Below, piece by piece: positions 7,904 to 16,488 of a stretch of 64,000 nucleotides of DNA. Made by a program: the position numbers and the translations under genes. Location of the stretch: assembly GCF_009856865.1 (NCBI RefSeq), contig NZ_WVUD01000005.1, forward strand, positions 62,001 through 126,000, in the 5' to 3' direction. This DNA is from Solidesulfovibrio aerotolerans (GTDB taxonomy: Bacteria > Desulfobacterota > Desulfovibrionia > Desulfovibrionales > Desulfovibrionaceae). The number at the start of each line of letters is the position of its first letter. Within the stretch, counting starts at the first letter, position 1. The notes under the pieces are model-generated. The model worked only from the letters and a program-made list of their open reading frames with translations, had not been told where the DNA came from and ran no database searches.

Positions 7904-10012
7904 ATGCGCATACGGACCAAGCTGCTGTGTTTCCTGCTGGTGGTGGTCATAACACCCCTGTGCGCCCTGGGCCTCTATGCCTGGCGGCAGACCGAAACGC
8001 TTGGCCAGGAACTGGCCGAAAAAACCGCTGAAGCCCTGGAAGCCAACGCTGCCGGGGAGCTGGTCCAGACCGCCGACATGTTTGGCGAACACTGCGCCGC
8101 CACCCTTGACCTGCTGGAAACCTCCCTGGCGCTGACCGCCGACGCCGCCATGCATCTGCTCGACGTGCAAAGCCCCACGCCCCCGCCGCCGCTGATGCCC
8201 ATGGACAGCGATTTCGACGCCGGGACCGTCACCGACGCCGTCCTCACCCCCATCGGCGGGTCCGACGTGAACGCCAGTTACGACCACATGGTCTTCCATC
8301 TCGCCCCGGGACTGACCAAGCAAGCCGCCCTGCCGGAAATGCGGGCCATGTCCGGCCTGACGCCCTTTTACCGCACGCTTTTCGCCCACCACAAAAGCCT
8401 CATGCAATTCGGCTACGTGGGACTGGCCTCGGGCCTGCACTGCGCCTATCCCGGCCACGGCGGCTATCCCGTCGACTACGACCCCAGGCGGCGGCCTTGG
8501 TACCAAAACGCCGCAGCCAAGCCCGGCGTCACCTGGGACGTCATGACCGACGCTGCGACCCGGCAGGTCGTGGCCTCCATGGCCCTGGCCCTGCGCACGG
8601 ACAGCGGCCGGGTGCTCGGCGTGGCCGGGCTGGACATCCCCATGGCCCGGCTGTTTCTCCAAAGCGACCTGTCCCGGACCTGGAGCGATAAGATGCGGTC
8701 CATGCTCGTTTCCCTGGATACGCAGGGGATGGCAGGCAAGCCGGAACTGGTCATCGTGGCCTGCCGCGACTATGCCCAGAAAAGCCGCGACTGGACCGCG
8801 CCGGTGGAACTGGAGCGCATCGATTCCCCGGACACCGCAGTCCTTAGCGAGGTGGCCCATGAACTCGCCGCCGGACGCAGCGGCGTGCGCCGGCTGATCT
8901 ACCGGGGCGAGGACACCTTCCTGGCTTTTGCCCCGATCGCCAACAAGCGGCTGGCCGTGGTGCTGGCTGCACCGCGCGACGAGGTGGTGGCGGCGGCCGA
9001 GCAGGCCGAGGCCCGGGTCATCACGGCCGTTTCAGGGCTGGCCGGACAGATCGGCTGGTTTCTGATCGGGGCGGTGCTGCTGACCGCCGCCCTGGCTGTC
9101 ACGGCCTCCAAGACCGTGACCCGGCCGGTGCGCGAACTGGCCGAGGCGGCCCGCAAACTGGCCTCCGGCGATTTCTCGGCCCGGGTCGCCCGGTGCGGGC
9201 GCGACGAATTGGGCGAGATGGCCCAGTCGTTTAACGACATGGCCCCCCAGCTTCTGGAACGCATGAAACTCAAAAACGACATGGCCCTGGCCATGGAAGT
9301 GCAGCAGCATCTGCTCCCGGGCCGCCCGCCTGCCATGGAAGGCATGGATATCGCTGCCTTAAGCCTCTACTGCGACGAAACAGGCGGCGATTACTTCGAC
9401 TTTCTGGAATTTTGCCAGGACGACGCCACCCACGCCGACATCGTCATCGGCGACGTCACCGGCCATGGCGTGTCGGCCGCCCTTTTCATGGCCACGGGCC
9501 GGGCGCTGTTGCGCGGTCGGGCCGTGGGCCAGCCCGGCCCCGGTGCCCTTTTGACCGAAGTCAACGCGCTGCTGTGCCAGGATACGCATCTCACCGGCCG
9601 GTTTATCACCCTGTTTTTCCTGCGCCTGGACCGCTCGTCCAAGGAGATGGTGTGGTGCCGGGCCGGGCATGATCCGGGCCTGCTCTACGATCCGGCCGGC
9701 GACGACTTCGAGCAGCTCCAGGGCACCGGCATCCCGCTGGGGGCGGTGCCGGACTGGACGTATGCCGAAATGCGCCGGCCATGGATCAAGCCTGGGCAGG
9801 TGCTGGTGCTCTATACCGACGGCATCCACGAGGCCAGGAGCCCGGGCGACGCCATGTATGGCAAGGAGCGCATGGAGACCGTGGTGCGCCGGGAAGCGGC
9901 CGGGCCGGCCTCGGCCATCGTCAACGCCCTGGTGGCTGATCTCAAAGACTTCAAAGCCGGGCTGCCCCTGGAGGACGACGTGACGCTGGTGGTCATCAAA
10001 GCCACGTCCTGA
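7904..10012 (+). CDS. SpoIIE-type PP2C phosphatase with Cache and HAMP domains
   Basis: 702-residue membrane-bound serine phosphatase. TM1 is residues 7-27 (LCFLLVVVITPLCALGLYAW), followed by a large periplasmic Cache-like sensor to about 370 (it contains DPRRRPWYQNA), TM2 at ~376-400, HAMP at ~402-455 and a C-terminal PP2C/RsbU-like catalytic domain. Metal-binding motifs there are GGDYFDF and IGDVTGHGVSAALFM, with a late YTDGIHEAR. Such enzymes dephosphorylate an STAS-domain anti-anti-sigma factor in partner-switching pathways; no partner is encoded nearby. The ATG at 7904 is chosen because GGAG lies 5 nt upstream and the signal anchor follows, although the frame is open further upstream. 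It sits between a chemoreceptor and a diguanylate cyclase. Confidence 0.92.
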   Translation: MRIRTKLLCFLLVVVITPLCALGLYAWRQTETLGQELAEKTAEALEANAAGELVQTADMFGEHCAATLDLLETSLALTADAAMHLLDVQSPTPPPPLMPMDSDFDAGTVTDAVLTPIGGSDVNASYDHMVFHLAPGLTKQAALPEMRAMSGLTPFYRTLFAHHKSLMQFGYVGLASGLHCAYPGHGGYPVDYDPRRRPWYQNAAAKPGVTWDVMTDAATRQVVASMALALRTDSGRVLGVAGLDIPMARLFLQSDLSRTWSDKMRSMLVSLDTQGMAGKPELVIVACRDYAQKSRDWTAPVELERIDSPDTAVLSEVAHELAAGRSGVRRLIYRGEDTFLAFAPIANKRLAVVLAAPRDEVVAAAEQAEARVITAVSGLAGQIGWFLIGAVLLTAALAVTASKTVTRPVRELAEAARKLASGDFSARVARCGRDELGEMAQSFNDMAPQLLERMKLKNDMALAMEVQQHLLPGRPPAMEGMDIAALSLYCDETGGDYFDFLEFCQDDATHADIVIGDVTGHGVSAALFMATGRALLRGRAVGQPGPGALLTEVNALLCQDTHLTGRFITLFFLRLDRSSKEMVWCRAGHDPGLLYDPAGDDFEQLQGTGIPLGAVPDWTYAEMRRPWIKPGQVLVLYTDGIHEARSPGDAMYGKERMETVVRREAAGPASAIVNALVADLKDFKAGLPLEDDVTLVVIKATS

Positions 10013-10170
10013 TAGCGGCCCGGACCACCGGGAAACGACGCTTTTTGCCCCTTTTCATACGCACCACAACGGCCTATAATCGCCGCGCAACGCGGCATTC
10101 CCTTTTGTGGTACCGGGGAGACGCCGCATATTCCCGCCCAACAGATCGTACTGTCGGCAATGGGGACGCC

Positions 10171-11457
10171 ATGGACTCGACCTGCCCTCCCCCGCCCGAT
10201 CCGGCCCCGCGCCACAGGGTGCTCATCGTTGACGACAGCAAGACGTTTGTTGCCCTGCTGACCCGGCGAATCCAAAACGAACTGGACATTGATTGCGATG
10301 TGGCCCGGGACTATGCCACGGGCGTGGCCTTGGCCGCGACGGGCGGCGCGTCCTATCTGGCCGCCCTGCTGGATCTCAATCTGCCCGACGCCCCCAACGG
10401 GGAAATCGTGGACGCCGTTTTGGCCCAGGGTGTCGCGCCGCTGATCTTTACCGCCGAAATCAACGACGATATGCGTGATCTGTTCTGGTCCAAGCGCATT
10501 ATCGACTATGTGCTCAAGCAAAACATCGCCAGTGTCGATTACATTATCGATTCCCTGCGGCGTTTGCGCGACAACCCCAAGCTCAAAGTACTGGTGGTGG
10601 ACGATTCGAGCATGGTGCGCAACCACCTCTCCGCCTTGCTGGCCGCCCACCGCTACCAGCCGCACTGTGCCCGCAACGCCGGCGAAGCCATGGACGCCCT
10701 CGCGGCAGACCCGGACATCAAAATAGTTATCATCGATTACAATATGCCGGACATGGACGGCGCGCAACTGACAAAAATCATTCGTTCGACGCACAGTAAG
10801 AAAGATCTGGCCATCATCGGCATTTCCGGCCACGGTGGCGCGTCCATGTCCGTGCGTTTTCTCAAAAATGGTGCCAACGACTACATCACTAAGCCATTTT
10901 TGACAGAAGAGTTCTATTGCCGCGTCTCCCAGAACGTGGACATCCTAAATCAGTTCCAAACGATTAACGATTTGGTGAACAAGGATTTCCTAACGAAGCT
11001 GCATAACCGGAAGTATCTGACCGAGACGGGCGAAAAGTTTTACGCCAACCTCAAGCGCAACAACATCGGCATGGTGGCGGCGCTTATAGACATCGATGAT
11101 TTCAAACGCATCAACGACGCCCACGGCCATGACGTGGGCGATGCCGTCCTGCGCCACACCGCAGCCCTCATCCGCAACCGCTTTCGGGAGTCGGACATCG
11201 TGGCCCGCTACGGCGGCGAGGAATTCTGCGTCGTCAACATCAACATGGACAAGACCAAGGCCTACGACGTTTACAACGAGCTGCGTCTGGCCATCGTCCA
11301 GGAACCTTACATCCATAACTGCCTGCCCGTTCCCCTGTCTGTCAGCATCGGCGTATGCACCAGCCACGAAGACTCGTTTGGACAAATGGTCGCCGTGGCA
11401 GACCATTTGATGTACGACGCCAAGCATACAGGGAAAAATCACATTCTGGTGCGCTGA
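10171..11457 (+). CDS. Diguanylate cyclase with two receiver domains
   Basis: 428-residue soluble response regulator of REC-REC-GGDEF (PleD-like) order. REC1 (~15-130) has acidic pocket DD21-22 and phospho-acceptor D68. REC2 (~140-255) has VVDDSS, phospho-acceptor D189 (IIDYNMPDMDG) and ITKPF lysine. The GGDEF domain has the active site YGGEEF (348-352) and, five residues upstream, an RESD inhibitory I-site, so it should make c-di-GMP with product inhibition. The ATG at 10171 is chosen for the GGGGA Shine-Dalgarno 7 nt upstream. No dedicated kinase is adjacent; it lies 158 nt after the SpoIIE-type phosphatase on the same strand. A terminator-like hairpin follows. Confidence 0.93.
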   Translation: MDSTCPPPPDPAPRHRVLIVDDSKTFVALLTRRIQNELDIDCDVARDYATGVALAATGGASYLAALLDLNLPDAPNGEIVDAVLAQGVAPLIFTAEINDDMRDLFWSKRIIDYVLKQNIASVDYIIDSLRRLRDNPKLKVLVVDDSSMVRNHLSALLAAHRYQPHCARNAGEAMDALAADPDIKIVIIDYNMPDMDGAQLTKIIRSTHSKKDLAIIGISGHGGASMSVRFLKNGANDYITKPFLTEEFYCRVSQNVDILNQFQTINDLVNKDFLTKLHNRKYLTETGEKFYANLKRNNIGMVAALIDIDDFKRINDAHGHDVGDAVLRHTAALIRNRFRESDIVARYGGEEFCVVNINMDKTKAYDVYNELRLAIVQEPYIHNCLPVPLSVSIGVCTSHEDSFGQMVAVADHLMYDAKHTGKNHILVR

Positions 11458-11478
11458 GACGGGCGGGGGTGCCAATGC

Positions 11479-11504
11479 AAAAGGCCGGGTCGCCCCGGCC
11501 TTTT
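11479..11504. terminator. Bidirectional Rho-independent terminator
   Basis: Perfect 11-bp stem AAAAGGCCGGG (11479-11489) with CCCGGCCTTTT (11494-11504) and a 4-nt loop. The T-runs on both strands suit termination of the converging diguanylate cyclase and aldolase genes. Confidence 0.85.
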
Positions 11505-11533
11505 GCCATTCCAAAACGCCAGACGCGCCGCCC

Positions 11534-12394
11534 CTAATCCCCGGCCGCGTCCCGGGCCGCTTCCGCTGCGGCCGCGTCGGCCGAGACGTCTGCAACGCCC
11601 AGCGCCCTCAAGGCTTCTGCAGCCATCTCCAGCACCTCGCGGCCATGCACGATCTCGACAATGCGCCGCATGGCCTCCACCGGATTGGGATGCTGAAACA
11701 CGTTGCGGCCAATACACGTCCCGCACGCGCCCGCCCCCAAAGCAGCCTCCACCATGGTGGCAAAACTCTTGAAATCCGGCCGCGACGGCCCACCCGTCAC
11801 CAGCACCCGGGCCGATGAGGCCGCAACCGCCCGGCCAAAACTGCGCGCATCGCCGGAATACGGCACCCCGGTCACATCCGCCCCAAGCTCGGCCCCCAGC
11901 CGGATGCAGTGGTTTATAAGGCTCGGGTCCGTCTCGTTGATCACCCGCTCGCCCTTGGGGGCGATAAGCGCCAAGACCGGCACGCCCAGGCCATGGGCCT
12001 CGTCCACGATGGCCCCCATGTCGGCCAGCATCCGGTCCTCGAACTCGTTGGCGATATTGACCTGCACCGCCACCATGTCCGCCCCCAGACGCAACGCCTC
12101 GGCCGTGGAGCACATAAGGCTTCGGGCATAGGGCGGCTGGCAGTGCCGCGTGCCGCCGGAGAGTTGGGCAATGGCCATGACGTCCACCGGCACGTCGGCC
12201 AGATGCGCCCGCAGGGCACCTTTGTTCAGCATGATACCCTGCACCGGAAAATCCCCCACCAGCTCCAACAGCCGTGGCAATTCCTCAAGCCCGGTCAGCA
12301 TCCCTTCCATAACCCCGTGATCCAGGGGCGCAACAACCGCCTTGCCCGTGACAGGGTGAAAAAGCCGCGCCAGCTTGCGATCGCTCCCGTGCAT
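11534..12394 (-). CDS. Class I aldolase of the DhnA/FbaB family (ADH-synthase-like)
   Basis: 286-residue TIM-barrel aldolase. It begins KAVVAPLDHGVMEG, the family's N-terminal PxDHG signature, and has the late barrel motifs VLALIAPKG, VTGVPYSGD and GACGTCIGRNVFQHPNP. The closest well-known members are 2-amino-3,7-dideoxy-D-threo-hept-6-ulosonate synthase, which starts an alternative route to 3-dehydroquinate in archaea and some Desulfovibrio, and archaeal-type fructose-bisphosphate aldolase. The expected Schiff-base lysine is probably in IAPKG. The ATG at 12394 has GGGAGG just upstream; an in-frame TTG at 12406 is less likely. An aroE gene is at 28944 but not linked. Family is confident, substrate is not. 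Confidence 0.75.
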   Translation of the reverse strand: MHGSDRKLARLFHPVTGKAVVAPLDHGVMEGMLTGLEELPRLLELVGDFPVQGIMLNKGALRAHLADVPVDVMAIAQLSGGTRHCQPPYARSLMCSTAEALRLGADMVAVQVNIANEFEDRMLADMGAIVDEAHGLGVPVLALIAPKGERVINETDPSLINHCIRLGAELGADVTGVPYSGDARSFGRAVAASSARVLVTGGPSRPDFKSFATMVEAALGAGACGTCIGRNVFQHPNPVEAMRRIVEIVHGREVLEMAAEALRALGVADVSADAAAAEAARDAAGD

Positions 12395-12418
12395 GCATCC
12401 TCCCAAAAAAACCAGTCG

Positions 12419-13696
12419 TTATCGATCAGACCACAAGGCCCGCGCGCCCTTTCGGGTCAAAAACCCAAGCGGTAATCCGCGCCAATACAGGCCCGCCCGG
12501 GACGGCAGATCGCCGGCCGGCAAACTCTGGCCGGCAAGCAGCGCCTCGATACGGGAAAGCGAGTCCTCGGTAAACCCCGGCCCGCCAGCCCCAAGCAGCA
12601 CCCGCGCCCGGGCCTGGGGGCGAAACACCCCGCTGCGGTACGTGCCCAGGCCAAAGCCCTGGTAGCGCAATCCGGCCGGCAGCAACGCCGCCCCGGCCGG
12701 CAGAAAAAACACCTTCTCCCCAAAAGCCCGCACCGCCCCCGGCGGCAATCCCGACGGCTCGCAACCGGCGGCCAAAAGCGCCTTGTCCGGCACAACCTCC
12801 CCGGGCAAGGCCCCGTCGGCGTCATACGCCTCGCCCCCGGTCTTTTCATAAAGGGCCATATAAAAGCCCTGGGCCGCCGAGGCCGCGCTGTCCACCCGCA
12901 ACACCCCGCAGACGTCGCTGCGTTGCGGGGCTTCAAAGACAAAGCCCGCCGGCGCGGCCAGCGGCACGGTCTTTAAAGGAAGATGATCCAGGGCAAAGCG
13001 GGTCTGCTCCTCGTTTTCCGCCACATTGGTGGTGCAGGTGGAATAAAGCAGCCGCCCGCCCGGTGCCAGCAGGCCCGCTGCCGTGGCCAGGAGCTTGCGT
13101 TGCAGGCTAGCCAGCGGCGCGACTTTGTCCCCGGCCCAGATTTTGGCGGCCTGGGGATTTTTGTCCAAGGTTCCCCAGCCGCTGCACGGCGGATCAAGGA
13201 GAATATGGGTAAACGAGCCGGCCGGCAAAAGCGGAGCCAGATCGGCCGCAGCGCAGGTGGCCGTGTTGGCCAGATTTTCCCGGGAAAGCGTTTGCCGCAG
13301 CGTGGCCAGCCGGTCCGGCGACGGCTCGTTGCCCAGGACAAAGCCCGCCCTCCCGACAAGCTGGGCCAGAAAACCCGTCTTGCCGCCAGGGGCCGCGCAC
13401 ATGTCGAGCACCCGCGCCCCGGCCGGCGGGTTAAGCAAAAGCGGCGGCAGCATCGACGAGCGATCCTGAATATGGATGTAGCCAAAGCGGGCCGCCATGG
13501 ACGACCCCAAGGGCGTCGGCTCGGCCACGATGCGCCGGCACCACGGCGAAAAAGGCTCCGGCTCGGCCACATGCCCCGTGGCCGCCAAAAGCGCTTCCAC
13601 AAGCGCACGCTGCCCCGCCTCGCACACCAGCCGGAAACTGCGCCCGGATGTTCTGCCTGCCCCCGCCGCTGCTGCATCGTCTTCGCAAAATGCCAT
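12419..13696 (-). CDS. RsmB/RsmF-type m5C rRNA methyltransferase (NOL1/NOP2/Sun family)
   Basis: 425-residue SAM-dependent RNA cytosine-5 methyltransferase. Motif I is VLDMCAAPGGKTGFLA, motif IV is LLDPPCSGWGTLDKNP and motif VI is LYSTCTTNVAENEEQ; the two cysteines in IV and VI are the releasing and nucleophilic residues. The C-terminal ~130 residues resemble the RsmF-type extension that helps bind rRNA, so 16S rRNA is the likely substrate. The extreme N-terminus is shorter than the NusB-like domain of RsmB, which favours RsmF or YebU-like activity. It stands 24 nt after the aldolase start on the same strand and is divergent from dedA. Confidence 0.85.
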   Translation of the reverse strand: MAFCEDDAAAAGAGRTSGRSFRLVCEAGQRALVEALLAATGHVAEPEPFSPWCRRIVAEPTPLGSSMAARFGYIHIQDRSSMLPPLLLNPPAGARVLDMCAAPGGKTGFLAQLVGRAGFVLGNEPSPDRLATLRQTLSRENLANTATCAAADLAPLLPAGSFTHILLDPPCSGWGTLDKNPQAAKIWAGDKVAPLASLQRKLLATAAGLLAPGGRLLYSTCTTNVAENEEQTRFALDHLPLKTVPLAAPAGFVFEAPQRSDVCGVLRVDSAASAAQGFYMALYEKTGGEAYDADGALPGEVVPDKALLAAGCEPSGLPPGAVRAFGEKVFFLPAGAALLPAGLRYQGFGLGTYRSGVFRPQARARVLLGAGGPGFTEDSLSRIEALLAGQSLPAGDLPSRAGLYWRGLPLGFLTRKGARALWSDR

Positions 13697-13844
13697 GCCC
13701 GCACCCTACCCCGGCGGCCACGCCTTGAAAAGCCCCGACCCAGCCACACCCCGTCCGGCCGGCGGCGCGAAACGTTCTTGCCAAACGCCATCCCACTGCA
13801 TAGGTAGAGGCCGCCGACCACAACAATGACCGCGAGGAGCCTGC

Positions 13845-14510
13845 ATGGAATATCTTACGCACATAATCGACGTGATCCTGCACATCGATAAATATTTAAA
13901 CACCATCGCCGCAGACTACGGTCTGTGGACCTACTTCATTTTGTTCCTGATCATTTTTTGCGAAACCGGATTTGTCGTCACCCCGTTTCTGCCCGGCGAC
14001 TCCCTGCTGTTCGCGGCAGGGGCGTTGTGCGCCGGCAGCGTCCTGGACCCCCACCTCATGACCGGCCTGCTCATCGCCGCCGCCTTTATCGGTGACAATG
14101 TCAACTATTGGATCGGCCGCCGCGTCGGACCGGCCATCTTCGAGCGCGACCACATCCGGTTTTTTAAGAAAGAGCACCTCCTCAAAGCCCACGCCTTCTA
14201 CGAAAAACACGGTGGCAAAACCATCATCCTGGCCCGCTTCGTGCCCATCATCCGTACCTTCGCCCCCTTCGTGGCCGGCATCGCCCGCATGACCTATCCC
14301 AAATTCCAGGCCTACAATATCGTCGGTGCCGTCGTCTGGGTCGCCCTGTTCATCTATTCCGGCTACTTCTTCGGCAATCTGCCCTTTATCAAACGCAATT
14401 TCAGCGTTGTCATCCTCGTCATCATCATCATTTCCGTCCTGCCCGGCCTCATCGAATATCTGCGCCACAAACGGGCTGCCACCGCTGCGGCTGCGGCCAA
14501 AGCGGACTAA
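13845..14510 (+). CDS. DedA family inner-membrane protein
   Basis: 221 residues with the DedA/SNARE-associated fold. The two re-entrant motifs are visible: FCETGFVVTPFLPGDSLLFAAG (~40-60) and the later GGKTIILARFVPIIRTFAPFVAGIARM (~124-150) with the conserved R-F-x-P-x-x-R. DedA proteins act as lipid carriers/flippases, mainly of undecaprenyl phosphate or phosphatidylethanolamine, and support membrane potential. GAGGAG precedes the ATG by 7 nt. The stop overlaps the stop of the converging glycosidase by 4 nt. A 7-bp hairpin (14514-14520 with 14524-14530) lies just past the stop, inside that opposite gene. Confidence 0.9.
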   Translation: MEYLTHIIDVILHIDKYLNTIAADYGLWTYFILFLIIFCETGFVVTPFLPGDSLLFAAGALCAGSVLDPHLMTGLLIAAAFIGDNVNYWIGRRVGPAIFERDHIRFFKKEHLLKAHAFYEKHGGKTIILARFVPIIRTFAPFVAGIARMTYPKFQAYNIVGAVVWVALFIYSGYFFGNLPFIKRNFSVVILVIIIISVLPGLIEYLRHKRAATAAAAAKAD

Positions 14511-16186
14511 GAACCGGGACGCTGTCCCGGACCCGGCCAGGGCAGCGCCCCGATCTTCTGCCTCCCCGCCTCTTCTTTCTTCCACTTCCCCGCGCTACCT
14601 CGCCTCAGACTCCCGTACCGCTGCTCCGCGCCCTCCGCTGACGCCAACGGCACGCTGACGATGGTGAGCGACACGGCCGGCAGGGTGAGCCGCAGTTGGC
14701 CGTCGGCCACGGGGACGGCGCGTTGTCCGTGCAACTGCGGCGCTTGATCATCCGGTCCGTTGCCGGCCCAGACGACGCTGGTGGCCGTCTTGCCGGGCCG
14801 GGCGCCCTGCACACGGATGACCGCCGGCCGGGAGGCGTCTTTATTGATGAGCAGCAGATCGAGTGTGTTTGTTTTGTCGTTTCGGGTGGCGAAAGTGCGG
14901 ATTTCCGGGGCGTCGGTCGTGGCGACGATGCGCGTGCCGAGATGCCCGGCCAGAATTTTCAGCGCCATCCCGGTGGGCAGGAGGTTGTTGCGGGCATCGA
15001 GGGCATCCCAGAGTTCGGGAGTATTGACGTTATTAAGCCACCTCGTGGCCCAGATCTGGGCCGTGACGACCCGTGGATCGCTGACGGCCTGGGCGAGCAT
15101 ATCCAGAAGCACCAGGGCATGGCCCAGGGTGTTTTCATGTTTCCAGCCGGGGTTTTGGGGGTGTCCGTACCAGTCGGCCGAATTGACTTCGGTCAGCAGG
15201 TAGCGCAGCCGCCCGGCCAGATCGGGAGGGCCGTAGGTCCGGGCCGCCTTGTCAATTTCGGTGACGCCAAGCATGGGGGCCGGCTGGGTGCGGTAGGCGT
15301 CGTAGCCAAACCACGCGTAGCAAGGGTATTCGTGGACGGACACAAAGTCGATGCTCGCCCCGGCTTCGGCAAAAACGGCCTGCCACCAGACGGTCTGATC
15401 GCCGGCCATATTGTCGAGACTCCCGATGTCGGTTGCGCCCGCCGGGCCGTTGGCACCAATTTGGATCGACGGATCGACACCTTTCATGGCCGCGGCAAAC
15501 AATTTGAGGTCGCGGGCGTAGTCCATGGCCCGGGAACCGCCGTCATAGACATAGAAATACGATTCGTTGCCGATCTCAAAGTATTTGACACCGTAGCCGC
15601 GTTCGATATTGGCGTAGCGCACCAGCGACACGGCGTTTTGCAACAGCGTGGCCTTATCCGGGATCACGGAGCCGTCCTGGGCCGGCCGGTACATCGCATC
15701 GTGGGGGATGACGACCACGGGTTCGGCCCCGGTCTTGCGGCACAGGCGGATAAAGGCATCGAAATCCATGGGTTTGTGGACGTACTGCCTGGTCTCCAGA
15801 TTGTAGACGCGGCGGTCGTTGGCCGGCCATTCTGCGGGTCCGAGCAGGGCCAGGGCGGGGCCGGGCTTGCGAAACGGCGGCGTGGCCCACAGGGTGACAT
15901 CGGATTTGGCACCGCCGGGATAGCGCAGGGAGCCGACGCCAAGATCGGTGACGGCCTGGGCCAGGGGGCGCGCCCCCGGGGGACGGTTGACGTCGTTATC
16001 CAGCAGATAATTGAGGTTTATGCCGAGCAGTTTCCGAGTCGTCGGCCGCACGGTTTTGTCGGCGGCGACCGTGATAATTTCGGGTTCGGCGGCAGTCGTC
16101 CCGGCCTGGGCGGCGGCCGGAGACGCGGACACGGGAAACAAAAAGGCGACGCCAAGCGCCGCTGCCAGCAACACCATCCGAGCCAT
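14507..16186 (-). CDS. Secreted clan GH-A glycosidase (alpha-L-arabinofuranosidase-like)
   Basis: 559 residues with a Sec signal peptide (MARMVLLAAALGVAFLF, ending around SASPAAAQA). The barrel shows both clan GH-A catalytic glutamates: E208 in YFEIGNESY (acid/base, Asn-Glu pair) and E333 in YLLTEVNSADW (nucleophile). The order and the C-terminal beta-sandwich (LLINKDASRPAVIRVQG) resemble GH51 or GH39-like enzymes, so it probably trims a pentose- or uronate-containing polymer in the periplasm. The start is ATG 16186 or GTG 16192; GGAGGG lies 6-10 nt upstream. The last ~28 residues are low-complexity and charged and overlap the dedA stop. Secreted glycosidases are uncommon in sulfate reducers; self-polysaccharide turnover is a guess. 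Confidence 0.72.
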   Translation of the reverse strand: MARMVLLAAALGVAFLFPVSASPAAAQAGTTAAEPEIITVAADKTVRPTTRKLLGINLNYLLDNDVNRPPGARPLAQAVTDLGVGSLRYPGGAKSDVTLWATPPFRKPGPALALLGPAEWPANDRRVYNLETRQYVHKPMDFDAFIRLCRKTGAEPVVVIPHDAMYRPAQDGSVIPDKATLLQNAVSLVRYANIERGYGVKYFEIGNESYFYVYDGGSRAMDYARDLKLFAAAMKGVDPSIQIGANGPAGATDIGSLDNMAGDQTVWWQAVFAEAGASIDFVSVHEYPCYAWFGYDAYRTQPAPMLGVTEIDKAARTYGPPDLAGRLRYLLTEVNSADWYGHPQNPGWKHENTLGHALVLLDMLAQAVSDPRVVTAQIWATRWLNNVNTPELWDALDARNNLLPTGMALKILAGHLGTRIVATTDAPEIRTFATRNDKTNTLDLLLINKDASRPAVIRVQGARPGKTATSVVWAGNGPDDQAPQLHGQRAVPVADGQLRLTLPAVSLTIVSVPLASAEGAEQRYGSLRRGSAGKWKKEEAGRQKIGALPWPGPGQRPGS

Positions 16187-16488
16187 GGACACATTTCCCT
16201 CCAAAGCAAACGCGCAACGAGGGGTAGCCCTGGCGGCCTGTTCTGGCAAGGCCTGCCCGACGTCGTTTGGGTTACAGCGTGACAAAAGACCGCGCCCCGG
16301 GCGCGGCCGGGTGTAACCAGGACGCGCCAAACGCGACATGACGAAACCTGGGCAGCCCAAAGCGCATTGCCGGGCCTTGCAACGCCCCTGGCTTGATAGT
16401 AATGCAGGGCCTCGCGGCGATCCGGCCCCGTTTGCCGTCGTCACGCTCCCGGACAACACGGTCCACTACGGACCCGGAGGAACCCCCT
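16187..16488. other. Divergent intergenic region with nested inverted repeat
   Basis: No convincing gene is seen in these 302 bases between the glycosidase (minus) and the FG-GAP gene (plus). A nested dyad is visible: GGTTACA at 16270-16276 with TGTAACC at 16312-16318, enclosing a 7-bp stem (16290-16296 with 16300-16306). It may be an operator or a 5' leader structure for either gene. Confidence 0.35.

Noticed and set aside
14696-16282. 528-residue plus-strand frame
   Set aside because: Shadow of the glycosidase, whose catalytic motifs and signal peptide are on the minus strand.
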